DNA of 64,000 nt from Roseivirga seohaensis (GCF_001592945.1 NZ_LRPB01000034.1:124001-188000); one strand, 5' to 3'; shown: positions 52,572 to 63,478, numbered from the stretch's first letter. Numbers and translations are program-made. Notes: generated from the sequence alone by a model not told the origin.

Positions 52572-54131
52572 ATGAAAAACCCTATAAACCAACACATTGC
52601 ATTAGGTGCCAGGCACTTTTTAGCATGTTTATTCTTTCTAGTTTTTTCCGCTCCTCTTTTTGCTCAAACCTCAACCATCACCACAAAAATCGAAGACATA
52701 GATTACAAAATTGAAGCAAGCACAGATAAAGGCACTTATGAAATAAAAATCTCCGATGGAGACCAGTTCGATGTTACAAGAACCACCAACTACTTTACAT
52801 TAAGTGCCTTCAAAAGCATGGTAGTGAATGAACACATCAATAACAAAAAAGCGAGAAAAATCGCTGCGGGAGATTTAACCCCACTTGTAGTTAATATTGA
52901 CGCAATACTAGCGGCTGAAAACCAGAACCTCTCTGATTCATTTCTAGAATTGATTTCAACCCTGTATAATACGCCAGATAGCGGTCAGAAGATTGCTGAA
53001 ATCACTTTGATGGACAAGGTTTACCTAAGAGATAAATCGAATAATATTGTGGATAGCCTAAGGGTGGGTTCTGCACAATTAGTTTTCGAAGATGGCACAA
53101 TAAAAAACATAATCATTGAGCTAAGCAACTCAACTGGAGAAAAGGTTATTTTTTCAAATATTTACTCCATAGGCGTTAGTACAAGGGCAAACATCCTCAA
53201 TTTCAACAATATAAGCTTGAACCCTGAACTATCTAAGGAGTATGACCCGATTAAGCTGAGTGAAGTAATAAAATATGAAAGAAAGGTGGATCTCAGAACC
53301 AATGACTTCAGCCCTGCCGATGTTGCAATAGTGCTTTACCCTAAAAAAACGCAAGAGTTATTTAAAGCACCTTCCGCAAAACTTTTTCAGCTGAATTTCT
53401 TTTCAGATTTTGTTGGGTTAAACGAGAATAACCCTAATGGTTTGGTACAATTGGAGTTTACCAAACGCATTAATTTATGGACAAAACGAACTGACGCTTG
53501 GTTTAATTCTGGCAAAGGATGGTTTACTCACTTACTTCCAAGCCTTGAGATTTCAAAAATTGAGGAAAATAACAGAAGTATAGAGCTTTCGCAGTTCAAT
53601 GATGGCGGCCAAATCACTAATTATTTAAATCCACTTGAGCTGTATCGCTATAGCTATGCACGAATCTCTAATGAAATTAATATTTATGATTTGCAGGGGC
53701 CGTCAGTCTCAATTCACCTGAATGCTTTTGGAGGAATTGGAATTACTAATGTTAAGGATACTGTTTTGGTAAACACCGTAGAAACAGCCTATGATGAAAA
53801 CGTAAATACATTAATGTATGGGGCAAATATTAAATTTCTATTTAACCCAGAGTCTCGATGGAGTTATCAGTTGTCATCTAAGTTCACAAAACTCAAACCT
53901 CTAAGTGATAATTTCAATTTTGCCTCCGTAGAAAAGAACGTTTATAATGAAAAAGCCAATGACATGATAACTACTTGGGAATTTTTGTTGTCGTGGAATA
54001 CAGGTTCTGACAATCAGATTTTCGGAAGATTCAGATTCAACCACGAATTAAAATATTTGAACAATAACTTTACCGAATTCCAAATTGGTTATTCTGTTTT
54101 TCTTAAAACCTCGCAGGTCAGTAAAAAATAG
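52572..54131 (+). CDS. Exported protein with probable C-terminal beta-barrel, unknown function
   Basis: A 519-aa protein with a signal peptide (FLACLFFLVFSAPLFAQ). The N-terminal half is an unfamiliar soluble region with a short helical segment; the C-terminal half (from about residue 270) is rich in alternating aromatic strands (LFQLNFFSDFVGLNENNPNGLVQLEF ... FGRFRFNHELKYLNNNFTEFQIGYSVFLKTS), as in outer-membrane beta-barrels of Bacteroidota. I recognise no family. It stands alone, AT-rich, before the tRNA gene. Confidence 0.72.
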   Translation: MKNPINQHIALGARHFLACLFFLVFSAPLFAQTSTITTKIEDIDYKIEASTDKGTYEIKISDGDQFDVTRTTNYFTLSAFKSMVVNEHINNKKARKIAAGDLTPLVVNIDAILAAENQNLSDSFLELISTLYNTPDSGQKIAEITLMDKVYLRDKSNNIVDSLRVGSAQLVFEDGTIKNIIIELSNSTGEKVIFSNIYSIGVSTRANILNFNNISLNPELSKEYDPIKLSEVIKYERKVDLRTNDFSPADVAIVLYPKKTQELFKAPSAKLFQLNFFSDFVGLNENNPNGLVQLEFTKRINLWTKRTDAWFNSGKGWFTHLLPSLEISKIEENNRSIELSQFNDGGQITNYLNPLELYRYSYARISNEINIYDLQGPSVSIHLNAFGGIGITNVKDTVLVNTVETAYDENVNTLMYGANIKFLFNPESRWSYQLSSKFTKLKPLSDNFNFASVEKNVYNEKANDMITTWEFLLSWNTGSDNQIFGRFRFNHELKYLNNNFTEFQIGYSVFLKTSQVSKK

Positions 54132-54283
54132 AGACCAAATGAACTATAAAAGATCAATTTTAGCTTTCGCGAATCTTTTATTCAAGACAAAAGACTGCGA
54201 GAAAAGTTAAGGCAGCCATTTTATGAGTCTTCTATCGGCTCTAAAGCTTGGGAGGAACCAATGACTTTATACACCTTTGAACA

Positions 54284-54312
54284 TAAAAAAAGAGTCACAT
54301 TTCTGTGACTCT
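54284..54312 (-). terminator. Terminator of tRNA-Thr
   Basis: Perfect 9-bp stem AGAGTCACA/TGTGACTCT with a GAAA tetraloop on the minus strand, followed by seven T. Confidence 0.9.
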
Positions 54313-54316
54313 TTTG

Positions 54317-54389
<73 letters not shown>

Positions 54390-54472
54390 AATACTCTTTT
54401 TTCGGTACTCATACACTAGTAAACTAGCGATTTCTAAGGAGGTTCCGAGATGCTTTTCGTTCAAAGCGAGTG

Positions 54473-54504
54473 CAAATATAGGCCTCTGTTTTTATAATGC
54501 AAAA
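54473..54504 (-). promoter_or_regulatory. Promoter of tRNA-Thr
   Basis: Minus strand: TTTTG, a 19-nt spacer and TATATTTG match the Bacteroidota -33/-7 consensus almost perfectly. Confidence 0.75.
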
Positions 54505-54545
54505 GTGAAACTGAAATTTTTTAAAATTAATTTCAGAGGCCAAAA

Positions 54546-56621
54546 TTACATACTGCGCACCATTCTCAATTGCTTCTTCAGATGGTCCATTTCTTCTTTT
54601 GCCTTCTCTATTTTTTCATCAAATTCTGCCTTTAATTTATCAGCAGTTTTAGAATTGGCAAAGAATGAAAGGTTGTTATTCCAAAGCGCGATGTTATTTT
54701 CAATCTCTTGAATTTGTCTACGCAAATCTCCTTCTTTCTTGTTCAATTTTCGATCAGCATTCGGTCCATTTTGCAAACCTCCTAGTTCAACCTTAATCAT
54801 CAACTGCTCTTCTTCCTGTCCTTCTACATCAAGTCCTTTCACGTACTTGGCAAGGGCCTCAGAATATTTTTGCTCAATAGACTTCATAGCACCTCTTGGC
54901 ACAAAGCCTATGGCTTGCCATTGAGCTAAGAATTCATCCATTTCTTTTTCAGAGCCTGTACCTTTAGCCGCTGCATCCAAAATAGATTGAATAATAGCTT
55001 CCTTTTTCTTTAGGTTCTCTGCATACTCAGCATCTGCTTTACTTAGATTTGCTCTTCTATTATTAAAGAAAGCATCACAAGCCGCTTTAAATCTCTCGTA
55101 AATTGAGTTTCTTACCTTTTCCGGAACTGGCCCAATATCTCTCCATTGTTGTTGAAGCGCCTTTAACTTATTGGCAGTTGAATCCCAATCCGTGCTTTCT
55201 TGCAACTCAATAGCCTTATGTATCAAAGCTTCTTTCTTCTCTAAGTTTTCTTGGCGCATGCCTTCCAACTTCTTAAAGAAATCATTTTTGTTACTGAAGA
55301 ATTTCTTAAAATCTGTCCAGAAAAGTTTGTTCACTTCTTTGGCGTGCTCTCGTGGCAAACCACCTATAGCATCCCATTTTTTCTGTAAAGCCAGAATTTC
55401 TTTGGTCTTGGCATTCCATTTATTAATGCGGTCTGAATCAAACTCGGTAAAGGTTTTCAGCTCGGCAGCCAATACCTTTTTCTTCTCTAGATTCTCGTTT
55501 AGCTCACCTTTCAGGCTGTCTAAATATTCTTTACGTTTATGATAAACCTTATCAGAAGCAGCTTTAAAACGTTGCCAAAGTTCTTCTTGCACCTCTTTAG
55601 GTACAGGTCCAATATTTTTATACTCCTCATGGAGTTCATTCAATTGAATGATTGCTTCCTTAAGGTTATCCATTTGATCAAGCGCTTCAGCTTTTACACA
55701 AAGCTCAGTCTTGGCCTCTTGGTTTTTCTTTCTATCTAATTCTTTGAGTTCAAAAAGGATATGACGGTTATTGTAGAACCTGTCAATAAGCGCATTATAA
55801 TTGGCCCAAAGTGTTCGGTTGTGCTGATTTGGTACCTGCCCTACTTTTTTCCATTCTTCCTGAATTTCCTTAATTGGATTTAAGCTGGTAGTCGCTTCTT
55901 CATCTACCAATTCTCGAAGTTTGTCTAAAAGCTCAGTTTTCTTTTGGTAATTTTTCTCCTTAGTGGCTTCGCGTTCCTTGTAGTAGTTATGCTTTTTATC
56001 TTTGATTAGGCGCAAAGAAGCATCAAAGCGATTATATAATTTATCGTGGCGGTATTCAAAATCAGCCTCTTCACCACCATCAGCAATGAATTTATCTAGT
56101 GCTTCCTGACGAGCAGCATCTTCTGTTTCTTGAAACAATGGCTCAATTTGAGCAAGAATTGCGTCAATCTTTTTGAAATTGGTTTCAGAAGTTAATTCTT
56201 CAATCACCTCAGCCAGCTGTTCTCTGGTATGATTCGAATAATCAATTACCTGATGATCTTCTTCATCATCATGGTCGTGATCTTCCTCAGCATCCTCCTC
56301 TTCAGATTCTTCCGAGGCCGATACACTGTCTTCAGATTCAACCTTAGGTGTGGAAACTTCCTCTACATTTTCGGTTGGAGTTACCTCAGTGTCGGCAGAC
56401 ACTTCTTCCTTAGCTTCAACTACAGGTTGTTCTTCAACCTTAGTTTCTTCTTGAGGAACATCAACCTCAGGTTTAACTTCAGCGGCTGATGCGGCAGCAC
56501 CTTCCTCTACTGTTTCAGAAACTGCTTCCGTTTGAGGGGTTTCTAAATTTTCGGTATTCTTATCAGTTTTCGAATTTTCGATATTCTGATCACCTGTCTG
56601 CATACTCTTTTCTTCACTCAT
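54546..56621 (-). CDS. DUF349 repeat protein
   Basis: A 691-aa cytoplasmic protein with a low-complexity acidic N-terminus (residues 1-125, rich in Glu, Val and Ser) and five clear DUF349 repeats, each of the type W..(V/I)G.(V/L)P.........L...F......(F/Y): WKKVGQVP, YKNIGPVP, WDAIGGLP, WRDIGPVP and WQAIGFVP. The fold is long helical bundles. Function of DUF349 is unknown. It is transcribed alone upstream of tRNA-Thr on the minus strand. Confidence 0.93.
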   Translation of the reverse strand: MSEEKSMQTGDQNIENSKTDKNTENLETPQTEAVSETVEEGAAASAAEVKPEVDVPQEETKVEEQPVVEAKEEVSADTEVTPTENVEEVSTPKVESEDSVSASEESEEEDAEEDHDHDDEEDHQVIDYSNHTREQLAEVIEELTSETNFKKIDAILAQIEPLFQETEDAARQEALDKFIADGGEEADFEYRHDKLYNRFDASLRLIKDKKHNYYKEREATKEKNYQKKTELLDKLRELVDEEATTSLNPIKEIQEEWKKVGQVPNQHNRTLWANYNALIDRFYNNRHILFELKELDRKKNQEAKTELCVKAEALDQMDNLKEAIIQLNELHEEYKNIGPVPKEVQEELWQRFKAASDKVYHKRKEYLDSLKGELNENLEKKKVLAAELKTFTEFDSDRINKWNAKTKEILALQKKWDAIGGLPREHAKEVNKLFWTDFKKFFSNKNDFFKKLEGMRQENLEKKEALIHKAIELQESTDWDSTANKLKALQQQWRDIGPVPEKVRNSIYERFKAACDAFFNNRRANLSKADAEYAENLKKKEAIIQSILDAAAKGTGSEKEMDEFLAQWQAIGFVPRGAMKSIEQKYSEALAKYVKGLDVEGQEEEQLMIKVELGGLQNGPNADRKLNKKEGDLRRQIQEIENNIALWNNNLSFFANSKTADKLKAEFDEKIEKAKEEMDHLKKQLRMVRSM

Positions 56622-56675
56622 AAATTCTAATCGACCTCAGGGTCGCTCCGTAACAAACCAAAGTTAACAAAACTA

Positions 56676-57263
56676 TTAATTCAAACGCGGGTCTGCGGGG
56701 TAATTTGAGAACACTTTATACTTTCCGCCCATTTCTTTCAAAATAGACTTCCAAAGTTCGTCTTCATTCAGATCAAAAATTTGGCGAGCAGTAGCTTTTG
56801 GCTTCACAAACCAAGATTGGCTGTCCAACTCTTTTCTCAGTTGTCCTTCTGACCACCCCGAATAGCCCAGAAAAAACTTAATTTCATTTTCAGCAACCTC
56901 TCCATTAGAAATCATCGCTTTTATTTGCTCGTAATTACCCGACCAGTACAAGCCCTCTCCTATTTCTATCGCTCCTTCAACTGGTGTTTGAATTCTGTGA
57001 ATATAATGCAGCGTGTTTTGTTCCACGGGTCCACCAAGGTTTAGTCGACCATTAAAGCCGTTTAGATCAAAACTTTCGTTCATTACTTCATCCAAAAGCA
57101 AGTCCGTCATTTTATTGACTACCAAGCCAAAGGTGCCTTCTTCTCCGTTTTCACACACCAAAATTACCGTGCGGTCAAAGTTAGGGTCATGCAAAAAAGG
57201 TTCGGAAATCAGAAGGTCTCCGTTTTGCGGGTCGGGAATATTTTTATCGTATTCTAATCTCAT
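56676..57263 (-). CDS. YqgE/AlgH-family protein
   Basis: A 195-aa protein of the YqgE/AlgH family: GDLLISEPFLHDPNFDRTVILVCENGEEGTFGLVVNKM at the start, LNLGGPVEQNTLHYIHR in the middle, and FFLGYSGWSEGQLRKEL near the end. It is cytoplasmic, of unsettled function, and often described as a transcriptional or redox-related regulator. The divergent neighbour is pdxH. Confidence 0.93.
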   Translation of the reverse strand: MRLEYDKNIPDPQNGDLLISEPFLHDPNFDRTVILVCENGEEGTFGLVVNKMTDLLLDEVMNESFDLNGFNGRLNLGGPVEQNTLHYIHRIQTPVEGAIEIGEGLYWSGNYEQIKAMISNGEVAENEIKFFLGYSGWSEGQLRKELDSQSWFVKPKATARQIFDLNEDELWKSILKEMGGKYKVFSNYPADPRLN

Positions 57264-57367
57264 TGCTGTGAGTTTTGAATTTATAGAACGAATTTTGGAA
57301 TGCCTAATTTAGAAAACAAAGATTCGTCTTTAGGCTGTTATATTTGTAAGAACAGAAGCTTTTCTCT

Positions 57368-58009
57368 ATGACTAACATTGCTGATTTAAGACAGGAATAT
57401 ACCAAAGCCAGTTTGGATTTAGACACCGTTGCCCCTTCACCATTTACCCAATTCAGAAAATGGTTTGACGAAGCAATCAAAAGTGAGGTTTTAGAACCTA
57501 ACGCCTTTGTATTGAGCACTGTGGCAGAGGGTGGAAAACCCTTTCAGCGTACAGTTTTAATGAAAGCTTTAGACGATACTGGGGTTGTTTTTTATACCAA
57601 TTACAAAAGTAGAAAGGCCCAGCAGATTGATGCAAACCCTCAAGTTTCGATTCTTTTCCCATGGTATGCGCTTGAACGACAAGTGGCTATTACGGGAAGA
57701 ATTGAAAAAGTTACTAAAATGGAGTCTTTGGCTTATTTCACTTCGCGCCCGCATGGCAGCCAGTTAGGTGCTTGGGTTTCTCACCAAAGTCAGGTAATTA
57801 AGTCGAGAAGTATTTTGGAAATGAAGCTTCAGGAAATGAAAGCCAAATTTATGGAGGGGAAAGTACCTTTACCTGATTTTTGGGGTGGTTACCGAATTGT
57901 TCCAGAAACTTTCGAGTTTTGGCAAGGACGCCAAAGCAGGCTTCATGATAGAATTATGTACCAGAAATTAGAGAATGAAGACTGGTCTACTTTTAGAATG
58001 GCACCTTGA
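57368..58009 (+). CDS. pdxH: Pyridoxamine 5'-phosphate oxidase
   Basis: PdxH oxidises pyridoxine and pyridoxamine 5'-phosphate to pyridoxal phosphate using FMN. Motifs: PNAFVLSTV, RTVLMKALDDTGVVFYTNYKSRKAQQI, SILFPW, RQVAITGRIEKV, RPHGSQLGAWVSHQS, WGGYRIVPETFEFWQGRQSRLHDRI. The length of 213 aa is normal. Divergent from YqgE, with a small membrane protein downstream. Confidence 0.97.
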   Translation: MTNIADLRQEYTKASLDLDTVAPSPFTQFRKWFDEAIKSEVLEPNAFVLSTVAEGGKPFQRTVLMKALDDTGVVFYTNYKSRKAQQIDANPQVSILFPWYALERQVAITGRIEKVTKMESLAYFTSRPHGSQLGAWVSHQSQVIKSRSILEMKLQEMKAKFMEGKVPLPDFWGGYRIVPETFEFWQGRQSRLHDRIMYQKLENEDWSTFRMAP

Positions 58010-58028
58010 TTACCCTTTATTAAGTGAA

Positions 58029-58493
58029 ATGAATTATATGGCTTTTCTATTCATTCTCATCGTTTCAATACCTATTTACATGGTATGTAAGTGGTCTTTA
58101 AGAAGATTAAAGTTTGGAAACGATAAAAACAGAAAATACCTAGCCGTATTACCAACGATAGTACTTAGCCCACTTGTTTATGTAGTAATTATAACGCTTT
58201 GGGTATTTTCCATTTCCTACTATTCAACAATAGATTTCGATCAAGAAATTTGGCAATCAAATACAGAAGAGCGTTTTAAGATGTCGAAAAACATTATCGA
58301 AAGCGAAATATTAGTTGGTAAAACGAAAGAACAGGTCATTGCTCTCTTAGGAGATAAATACTATTTAAATAATGAAGACGGCCTTACCTATGGGTTAGGA
58401 ATTCTTCCAGGTTTACTCAATATTGACCCTAGTTTTCTCTTTATTGAATTTGAGAATGGAGTCGTCAAAAAAGTCTATCAATATGATAGTTAA
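58029..58493 (+). CDS. Membrane protein with a SmpA/OmlA-like C-terminal segment
   Basis: A 154-aa protein starting at ATG 58029 (MNYMAF); the frame is open upstream to 57975 inside pdxH. Two membrane helices (residues about 3-20 and 40-65) are followed by an exported tail in which VGKTKEQVIALLGDKYY recalls the SmpA/OmlA (BamE-like) strand-helix motif. Function unknown. Confidence 0.68.
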   Translation: MNYMAFLFILIVSIPIYMVCKWSLRRLKFGNDKNRKYLAVLPTIVLSPLVYVVIITLWVFSISYYSTIDFDQEIWQSNTEERFKMSKNIIESEILVGKTKEQVIALLGDKYYLNNEDGLTYGLGILPGLLNIDPSFLFIEFENGVVKKVYQYDS

Positions 58494-58529
58494 CTTCATA
58501 TATGCAGTGTTGTTTTTGAGCTAAGCAGG

Positions 58530-59246
58530 TCAAAGCAAGTCAAAAACGTCTCCCACTCCTGTCATTCGTTCCACATTGAAGCCTTCACCGTATTGCACTC
58601 CAATTTCATGACCATAATGGATGGCCCTAGCTTCAACCATCTTCATAAATTCGGGAGAAGAAATGTAGGTATTTGCTTCGTTGCTATTCGGGTCGAAGAA
58701 TTGTGAAGCAAAGGCTCTGATTGAAGCAATCTTCTTTTCCCAAACTTCTGAAACATCCACTACAAAGTCTGGTTGTGTCGGAATGCTTTGAATATAATGA
58801 TATACCGCTTTAGGACGCCACGCGGCTTGCTCAACACCATCAATTTCTGTCTTAACATTCTTCAAACCAGAAAGAAAACAGCCTTCTTTAGATAATTGAG
58901 AAGCTCTTCCGTGATCTGAATGCCTATCATCAAAAGCATTAGCCAAAACGATTTCCGGCTGATACTTTCTGATCATTTTAATCACTTCCAGTTGGTGTTC
59001 TTCATCATTTTTAAAGAAGCCATCTCGAAAGCCTAAATTTTCTCTTGCACTCAAACCTAAAATTTCAGCCGATTTATTGGCCTCTTGTTGCCTAATTTCT
59101 GGTGTGCCACGTGTTCCTAATTCACCTCTGGTAAAATCTACAATACCTGCTTTTTTACCGTTAAGAATTGCTTTAAGTAAGGTACCTGAGCATGAAAGTT
59201 CAACATCATCAGGGTGGGCAGCGAGGGCAAGAATATCTAATTTCAT
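58530..59246 (-). CDS. bshB1: Bacillithiol biosynthesis deacetylase BshB1
   Basis: A 238-aa PIG-L/LmbE deacetylase that converts N-acetylglucosaminyl-malate to glucosaminyl-malate. Zinc motif AAHPDDVELSCSGT and HSDHGRA, with TRGELGTRGTPEIRQQEA typical of BshB1. Its presence implies bacillithiol as the low-molecular-weight thiol. bshA and bshC are not in the window. trxB is directly upstream on the same strand. Confidence 0.95.
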   Translation of the reverse strand: MKLDILALAAHPDDVELSCSGTLLKAILNGKKAGIVDFTRGELGTRGTPEIRQQEANKSAEILGLSARENLGFRDGFFKNDEEHQLEVIKMIRKYQPEIVLANAFDDRHSDHGRASQLSKEGCFLSGLKNVKTEIDGVEQAAWRPKAVYHYIQSIPTQPDFVVDVSEVWEKKIASIRAFASQFFDPNSNEANTYISSPEFMKMVEARAIHYGHEIGVQYGEGFNVERMTGVGDVFDLL

Positions 59247-59263
59247 AATCTTTAAAATAATAA

Positions 59264-59289
59264 GAGGGCTTGATCAAATTCAAACCCTC
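59264..59289 (-). terminator. Weak terminator between trxB and bshB1
   Basis: Stem GAGGG/CCCTC with an inner TTGA/TCAA part; the tail TTATTATTTT on the minus strand is imperfect. Confidence 0.5.
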
Positions 59290-59307
59290 GTTATCAATTT
59301 ATTTTTT

Positions 59308-60270
59308 TTAGTTTTTAGCCTCTTCTAGCTCTTCTTCTTTCGCAGTCAAGAATCGTTCAGCATCTAAAGCTCCCATACAACCAGTACCAGCAGCGGTTAC
59401 AGCTTGACGATACACTCTGTCCGCAGCATCGCCAGTAGCAAACACTCCTTCAATATTGGTTTTAGAAGTACCAGGAATTACTTTCAAGTAACCTGTTTCG
59501 TCCATATCAAGGAAGCCTTTAAAAATATCGGTGTTTGGCTTATGACCAATGGCCACAAAGAAACCTTTGATATCAATCTCTTTCTTTTCTCCAGTTTGGT
59601 TGTTCACTACTCTTACACCCGTTACGCCAGTATCATCTCCTAAAACTTCTTCAGCTTCGGTATTCCAGTGTACCTCAATATTCTTAGTATTTAATACTCG
59701 CTTCTGCATAATTTTAGACGCTCTCATTTCGTCTCTTCTTACAAAAAGGTGCACTTTCGGGCAAATATTGGCCAAGTAAGTAGCTTCTTCGGCAGCAGTA
59801 TCACCTGCTCCAACAACCGCTACATCCATTCCTTTGTAGAAAAATCCATCGCATACCGCGCAGGCAGACACGCCTTTATTGGCATAAGTTTTTTCTGATT
59901 CTAAGCCTAAGTATTTTGCAGTAGCACCTGTAGCTATAATTACAGCATCAGCAGTTATTAAATGCTTGCCTTCATCGATCCAAACTTTGTGAGGATAGCC
60001 AGAAAAATCAACTTTTGTAGCTAAGCCATAACGGACATCGGTATTGAATCTTTCTGCTTGTTTTTGAAAATCAATCATCATTTGAGGGCCATTCACTCCT
60101 TCTGGGTAACCAGGATAATTCTCCACATCGTTTGTAGTGGTTAGTTGGCCGCCTGGTTCTCCACCCGTGTATAAAACTGGGTTTAAACCTGCTCTAGAAG
60201 CATAAATGGCTGCAGTATAACCTGCAGGACCCGAACCAATGATTAATACTTTTACTTTTTCTTCAGTCAT
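59308..60270 (-). CDS. trxB: Thioredoxin reductase
   Basis: A 320-aa flavoenzyme that reduces thioredoxin with NADPH. FAD motif IIGSGPAGYTAAIYASRAG, NADPH motif VVGAGDTAAEEATYL, redox centre CAVC (in SACAVCDG) and C-terminal GVFATGDAADRVYRQAVTAAGTGCMGALDAERFL. Normal family length. It precedes bshB1, a second thiol-redox gene. Confidence 0.97.
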   Translation of the reverse strand: MTEEKVKVLIIGSGPAGYTAAIYASRAGLNPVLYTGGEPGGQLTTTNDVENYPGYPEGVNGPQMMIDFQKQAERFNTDVRYGLATKVDFSGYPHKVWIDEGKHLITADAVIIATGATAKYLGLESEKTYANKGVSACAVCDGFFYKGMDVAVVGAGDTAAEEATYLANICPKVHLFVRRDEMRASKIMQKRVLNTKNIEVHWNTEAEEVLGDDTGVTGVRVVNNQTGEKKEIDIKGFFVAIGHKPNTDIFKGFLDMDETGYLKVIPGTSKTNIEGVFATGDAADRVYRQAVTAAGTGCMGALDAERFLTAKEEELEEAKN

Positions 60271-60340
60271 TTTTTTGTTGCTTGATTTTCAAAACTAAAC
60301 GATTAACAGCACTTGGGCAATCCTTGTTCCCTAGTCCAAA

Positions 60341-60370
60341 TAAAAAAGGTCTCCTTCTCAAGAGACCTTT
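60341..60370 (-). terminator. Terminator of rpoD
   Basis: Stem AAGGTCTC/GAGACCTT with an 8-nt loop followed by T-run on the minus strand, just after the sigma factor stop. Confidence 0.85.
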
Positions 60371-60389
60371 AAAATAATGTATATTCTAC

Positions 60390-61253
60390 TTAACCCAAAT
60401 AAGGTTTCAAAGCTTTGCTTCGTGACGTATGTCTTAATCTTCTGATTGCTTTTTCTTTGATCTGACGAACTCTTTCTCTGGTCAAATTGAATTTTTCACC
60501 AATTTCCTCAAGGGTCATTGAGTGCTCACCATTCAAACCAAAGTATAAAGAAATAACATCAGCTTCTCTTTGAGTAAGTGTTGAAAGAGCTCTTTGAACT
60601 TCTCTTCTTAATGAATCATTCATCAAACCAGTATCTGGCTTTTCATCCATGTCATTTTCGAGAACGTCCAAAAGACTATTTTCTTCACCTTGAACAAATG
60701 GAGCATCCATTGATACGTGACGACCTGAAATTTTCATGGTGTCAACGATTTCGTTGGTAGTTACCTCCAATACTTCCGCAAGCTCATCTGGAGATGGTTC
60801 ACGTTCGAATTTTTGTTCTAACTCAGAAAAAGTTTTTGAGATTTTATTTAAAGAACCTACTCTGTTCAACGGCAACCTTACAATTCTAGATTGTTCGGCA
60901 AGTGCTTGAAGAATAGATTGACGAATCCACCAAACGGCATAAGAAATAAACTTAAAACCTCTGGTTTCATCAAATCTCTGAGCTGCTTTAATCAAACCAA
61001 GGTTACCCTCGTTGATTAAATCGCCTAAAGAAAGGCCCTGGTTCTGATATTGTTTTGCTACCGAAACCACAAACCTCAGGTTTGCCTTAGTAAGCTTCTC
61101 CAACGCCAATTGATCTCCCTCACGAATTCTTTGAGCAAGTGTTACTTCCTCATCAGGAGTCAAAAGATCTACCTTACCGATTTCCTGTAAGTATTTATCT
61201 AGAGATTGAGACTCTCTATTCGTTATCTGCTTACTAATTTTAAGCTGTCTCAT
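60390..61253 (-). CDS. rpoD: Primary RNA polymerase sigma factor (short RpoD type)
   Basis: A 287-aa sigma-70 factor with regions 1.2 to 4.2 ([101 protein letters not shown]). The missing long N-terminal region 1.1 is normal for Bacteroidota, which recognise TAnnTTTG promoters. This is the factor expected to read the promoters annotated here. Confidence 0.96.
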   Translation of the reverse strand: MRQLKISKQITNRESQSLDKYLQEIGKVDLLTPDEEVTLAQRIREGDQLALEKLTKANLRFVVSVAKQYQNQGLSLGDLINEGNLGLIKAAQRFDETRGFKFISYAVWWIRQSILQALAEQSRIVRLPLNRVGSLNKISKTFSELEQKFEREPSPDELAEVLEVTTNEIVDTMKISGRHVSMDAPFVQGEENSLLDVLENDMDEKPDTGLMNDSLRREVQRALSTLTQREADVISLYFGLNGEHSMTLEEIGEKFNLTRERVRQIKEKAIRRLRHTSRSKALKPYLG

Positions 61254-61351
61254 TCAATTAATTGTGATTTAAAACTGTGACAAGGAACTAAACATCACGG
61301 AATCTATGAAAAGTTCCTCTAATATTAACGCCTTTATGCTGCTTTAGTTAA

Positions 61352-63478
61352 TTAATCTTTTGCAGGCTTTGGTAGAAGTGCCTTTCTAGACAATCTATAC
61401 TTTCCTGTTTTCTTATCAACCTCAACAAGCTTAACGGTAATTTCTTCTCCTACTTCCATTAAACCGTCCATCTTCTCAACGCGTTCCCATTTAATTTCAG
61501 AAATATGAAGTAAACCATCCTTTCCAGGCATAAACTCAACAAATGCACCAAAAGGCATGATTGATTTCACCTTACCTTCGTAAGTTTCACCTACCTCTGG
61601 AATAGCAACAATGGCCTTAATTCTAGCCAGAGCAGCGTTCATAACTTCTTTGCTATCAGCAAAAACTGTTACCACACCATTGTTAGCTTCTTCTTCAATA
61701 ATAACAGTTGCTCCTGTTTCTTTCTGAATTTCTTGAACCACTTTACCTCCAGGCCCGATAATCGCACCGATCTGGTCTTTTGCAATAATCACTTTCTCAC
61801 TTCTAGGAACGTGAGGTTTGTAATCTTCTCTTGGCTCGCTTATGGTTTTCTTCATTTCGTTAAGAATATGAAGTCTACCTTCTCTCGCCTGGTTCAAGGC
61901 TTTCTCTAGTACTTCGTATGAAAGACCATCTACTTTAATGTCCATTTGACAAGCAGTGATTCCTTTTTCGGTACCAGTTACCTTAAAGTCCATATCTCCT
62001 AAGTGATCTTCATCACCCAAGATATCGGAAAGAATAGCATATTTTCCTGTTTCAGCATCTGAGATCATCCCCATTGCGATACCTGAAACCGGACCAGAAA
62101 TCTTAACACCTGTATCCATTAATGATAATGAACCTGCACAAACTGTTGCCATTGAAGACGAACCATTTGACTCAAGAATATCTGATACTAAACGAATTGT
62201 ATAAGGGTTCTTATCCGCAGGAGGTAATACTTTTTTCAATGCACGCATTGCAAGGTTACCGTGTCCTACTTCTCTTCTACCAGGCCCTCTGTTTGGTCTT
62301 ACTTCACCAGTTGAGAAACCAGGGAAGTTATAGTGTAGAATAAATTTGTTTGTGCCGTGCTCTGTAGCACCATCAATCATTTGCTCATCTAACTTAGTAC
62401 CTAAAGTACAAGAAGTCAAAGATTGGGTTTCACCTCTAGTGAATACTGCAGAACCGTGTGCAGAAGGTAAATAATCTACCTCAGACCAAATTTGTCTGAT
62501 TTCATTGAATTCTCTACCGTCTAGTCTTTTGCTTGAATCTAAAACGAAGTTTCTAGCAGCAGTCTTGTGTATTTTTTTGAAGTACTGGCCAATCAAGAAT
62601 GAATCATACTCATGATCTTCAGGAAGAGCGTCTACCCATTCTGTTTTGATTGCCTTTACATCACTACTTCTGATGGATTTATCAGCAGTTTGTTTTGCTA
62701 CCGAAGCGTAAAGCTTGTCGTAAAGCTCAGACTTCATTTTTTCGTAAAGCGCTTCATCATTATTTTCATGAGAATATTCACGCTTTTCTGTTTTGCCAGC
62801 CTCAACTGCTAATTCGATTTGAGCTTGGCATTGGATTTTAATGGCATCGTGAGCAATTTTCATTGCTTCTAGCATATCGGCTTCAGAGACTTCGCTCATT
62901 TCACCTTCTACCATCATAATATTATTGATATCGGCAGCTACGATAATCTCAAGTTCAGATGCCTCGGCAATTTCTTTACTTGGATTTAACTTGAACTGAC
63001 CTTCGTGTTTTACTACTCTAATTTCAGAAATAGGTCCGTTAAAAGGAATATCAGAAACAGATAGAGCAGCAGAAGCAGCAAGTGCAGCAAGTGCATCAGG
63101 CTGTACATCTTTATCATAAGAGATCATTGAGATCATTACCTGCGTGTCGGCATGGTAATCATCAGGGAAAAGAGGACGAAGTGCTCTATCTACCAAACGG
63201 CAAATCAATACTTCATGGTCTGACAATCTACCTTCTCTTTTCAAAAATCCTCCAGGAATTTTTCCTGCAGAAGCAAATTTTTCTTGATAGTCGACAGAGA
63301 GAGGAAGAAAGTCGACATTTTCTTTAGCATCTTGAGCAGATACTACTGTGGCGAGTAACATGGTGTCACCCATTCTTACTACAGCCGAACCATCGGCTTG
63401 TTTCGCTAGCTTACCCGTTTCAATCGTTATGATTTGACCATCAGGCATTTTGATGGCTTTAGTTATTACATTCAGCAT
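61352..63478 (-). CDS. pnp: Polyribonucleotide nucleotidyltransferase
   Basis: PNPase degrades RNA 3'-5' using phosphate. Two RNase PH domains ([54 protein letters not shown]), a KH domain ([16 protein letters not shown]) and an S1 domain ([33 protein letters not shown]) are complete over 708 aa. It lies downstream of rpsO, as in many bacteria. Confidence 0.98.
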   Translation of the reverse strand: MLNVITKAIKMPDGQIITIETGKLAKQADGSAVVRMGDTMLLATVVSAQDAKENVDFLPLSVDYQEKFASAGKIPGGFLKREGRLSDHEVLICRLVDRALRPLFPDDYHADTQVMISMISYDKDVQPDALAALAASAALSVSDIPFNGPISEIRVVKHEGQFKLNPSKEIAEASELEIIVAADINNIMMVEGEMSEVSEADMLEAMKIAHDAIKIQCQAQIELAVEAGKTEKREYSHENNDEALYEKMKSELYDKLYASVAKQTADKSIRSSDVKAIKTEWVDALPEDHEYDSFLIGQYFKKIHKTAARNFVLDSSKRLDGREFNEIRQIWSEVDYLPSAHGSAVFTRGETQSLTSCTLGTKLDEQMIDGATEHGTNKFILHYNFPGFSTGEVRPNRGPGRREVGHGNLAMRALKKVLPPADKNPYTIRLVSDILESNGSSSMATVCAGSLSLMDTGVKISGPVSGIAMGMISDAETGKYAILSDILGDEDHLGDMDFKVTGTEKGITACQMDIKVDGLSYEVLEKALNQAREGRLHILNEMKKTISEPREDYKPHVPRSEKVIIAKDQIGAIIGPGGKVVQEIQKETGATVIIEEEANNGVVTVFADSKEVMNAALARIKAIVAIPEVGETYEGKVKSIMPFGAFVEFMPGKDGLLHISEIKWERVEKMDGLMEVGEEITVKLVEVDKKTGKYRLSRKALLPKPAKD

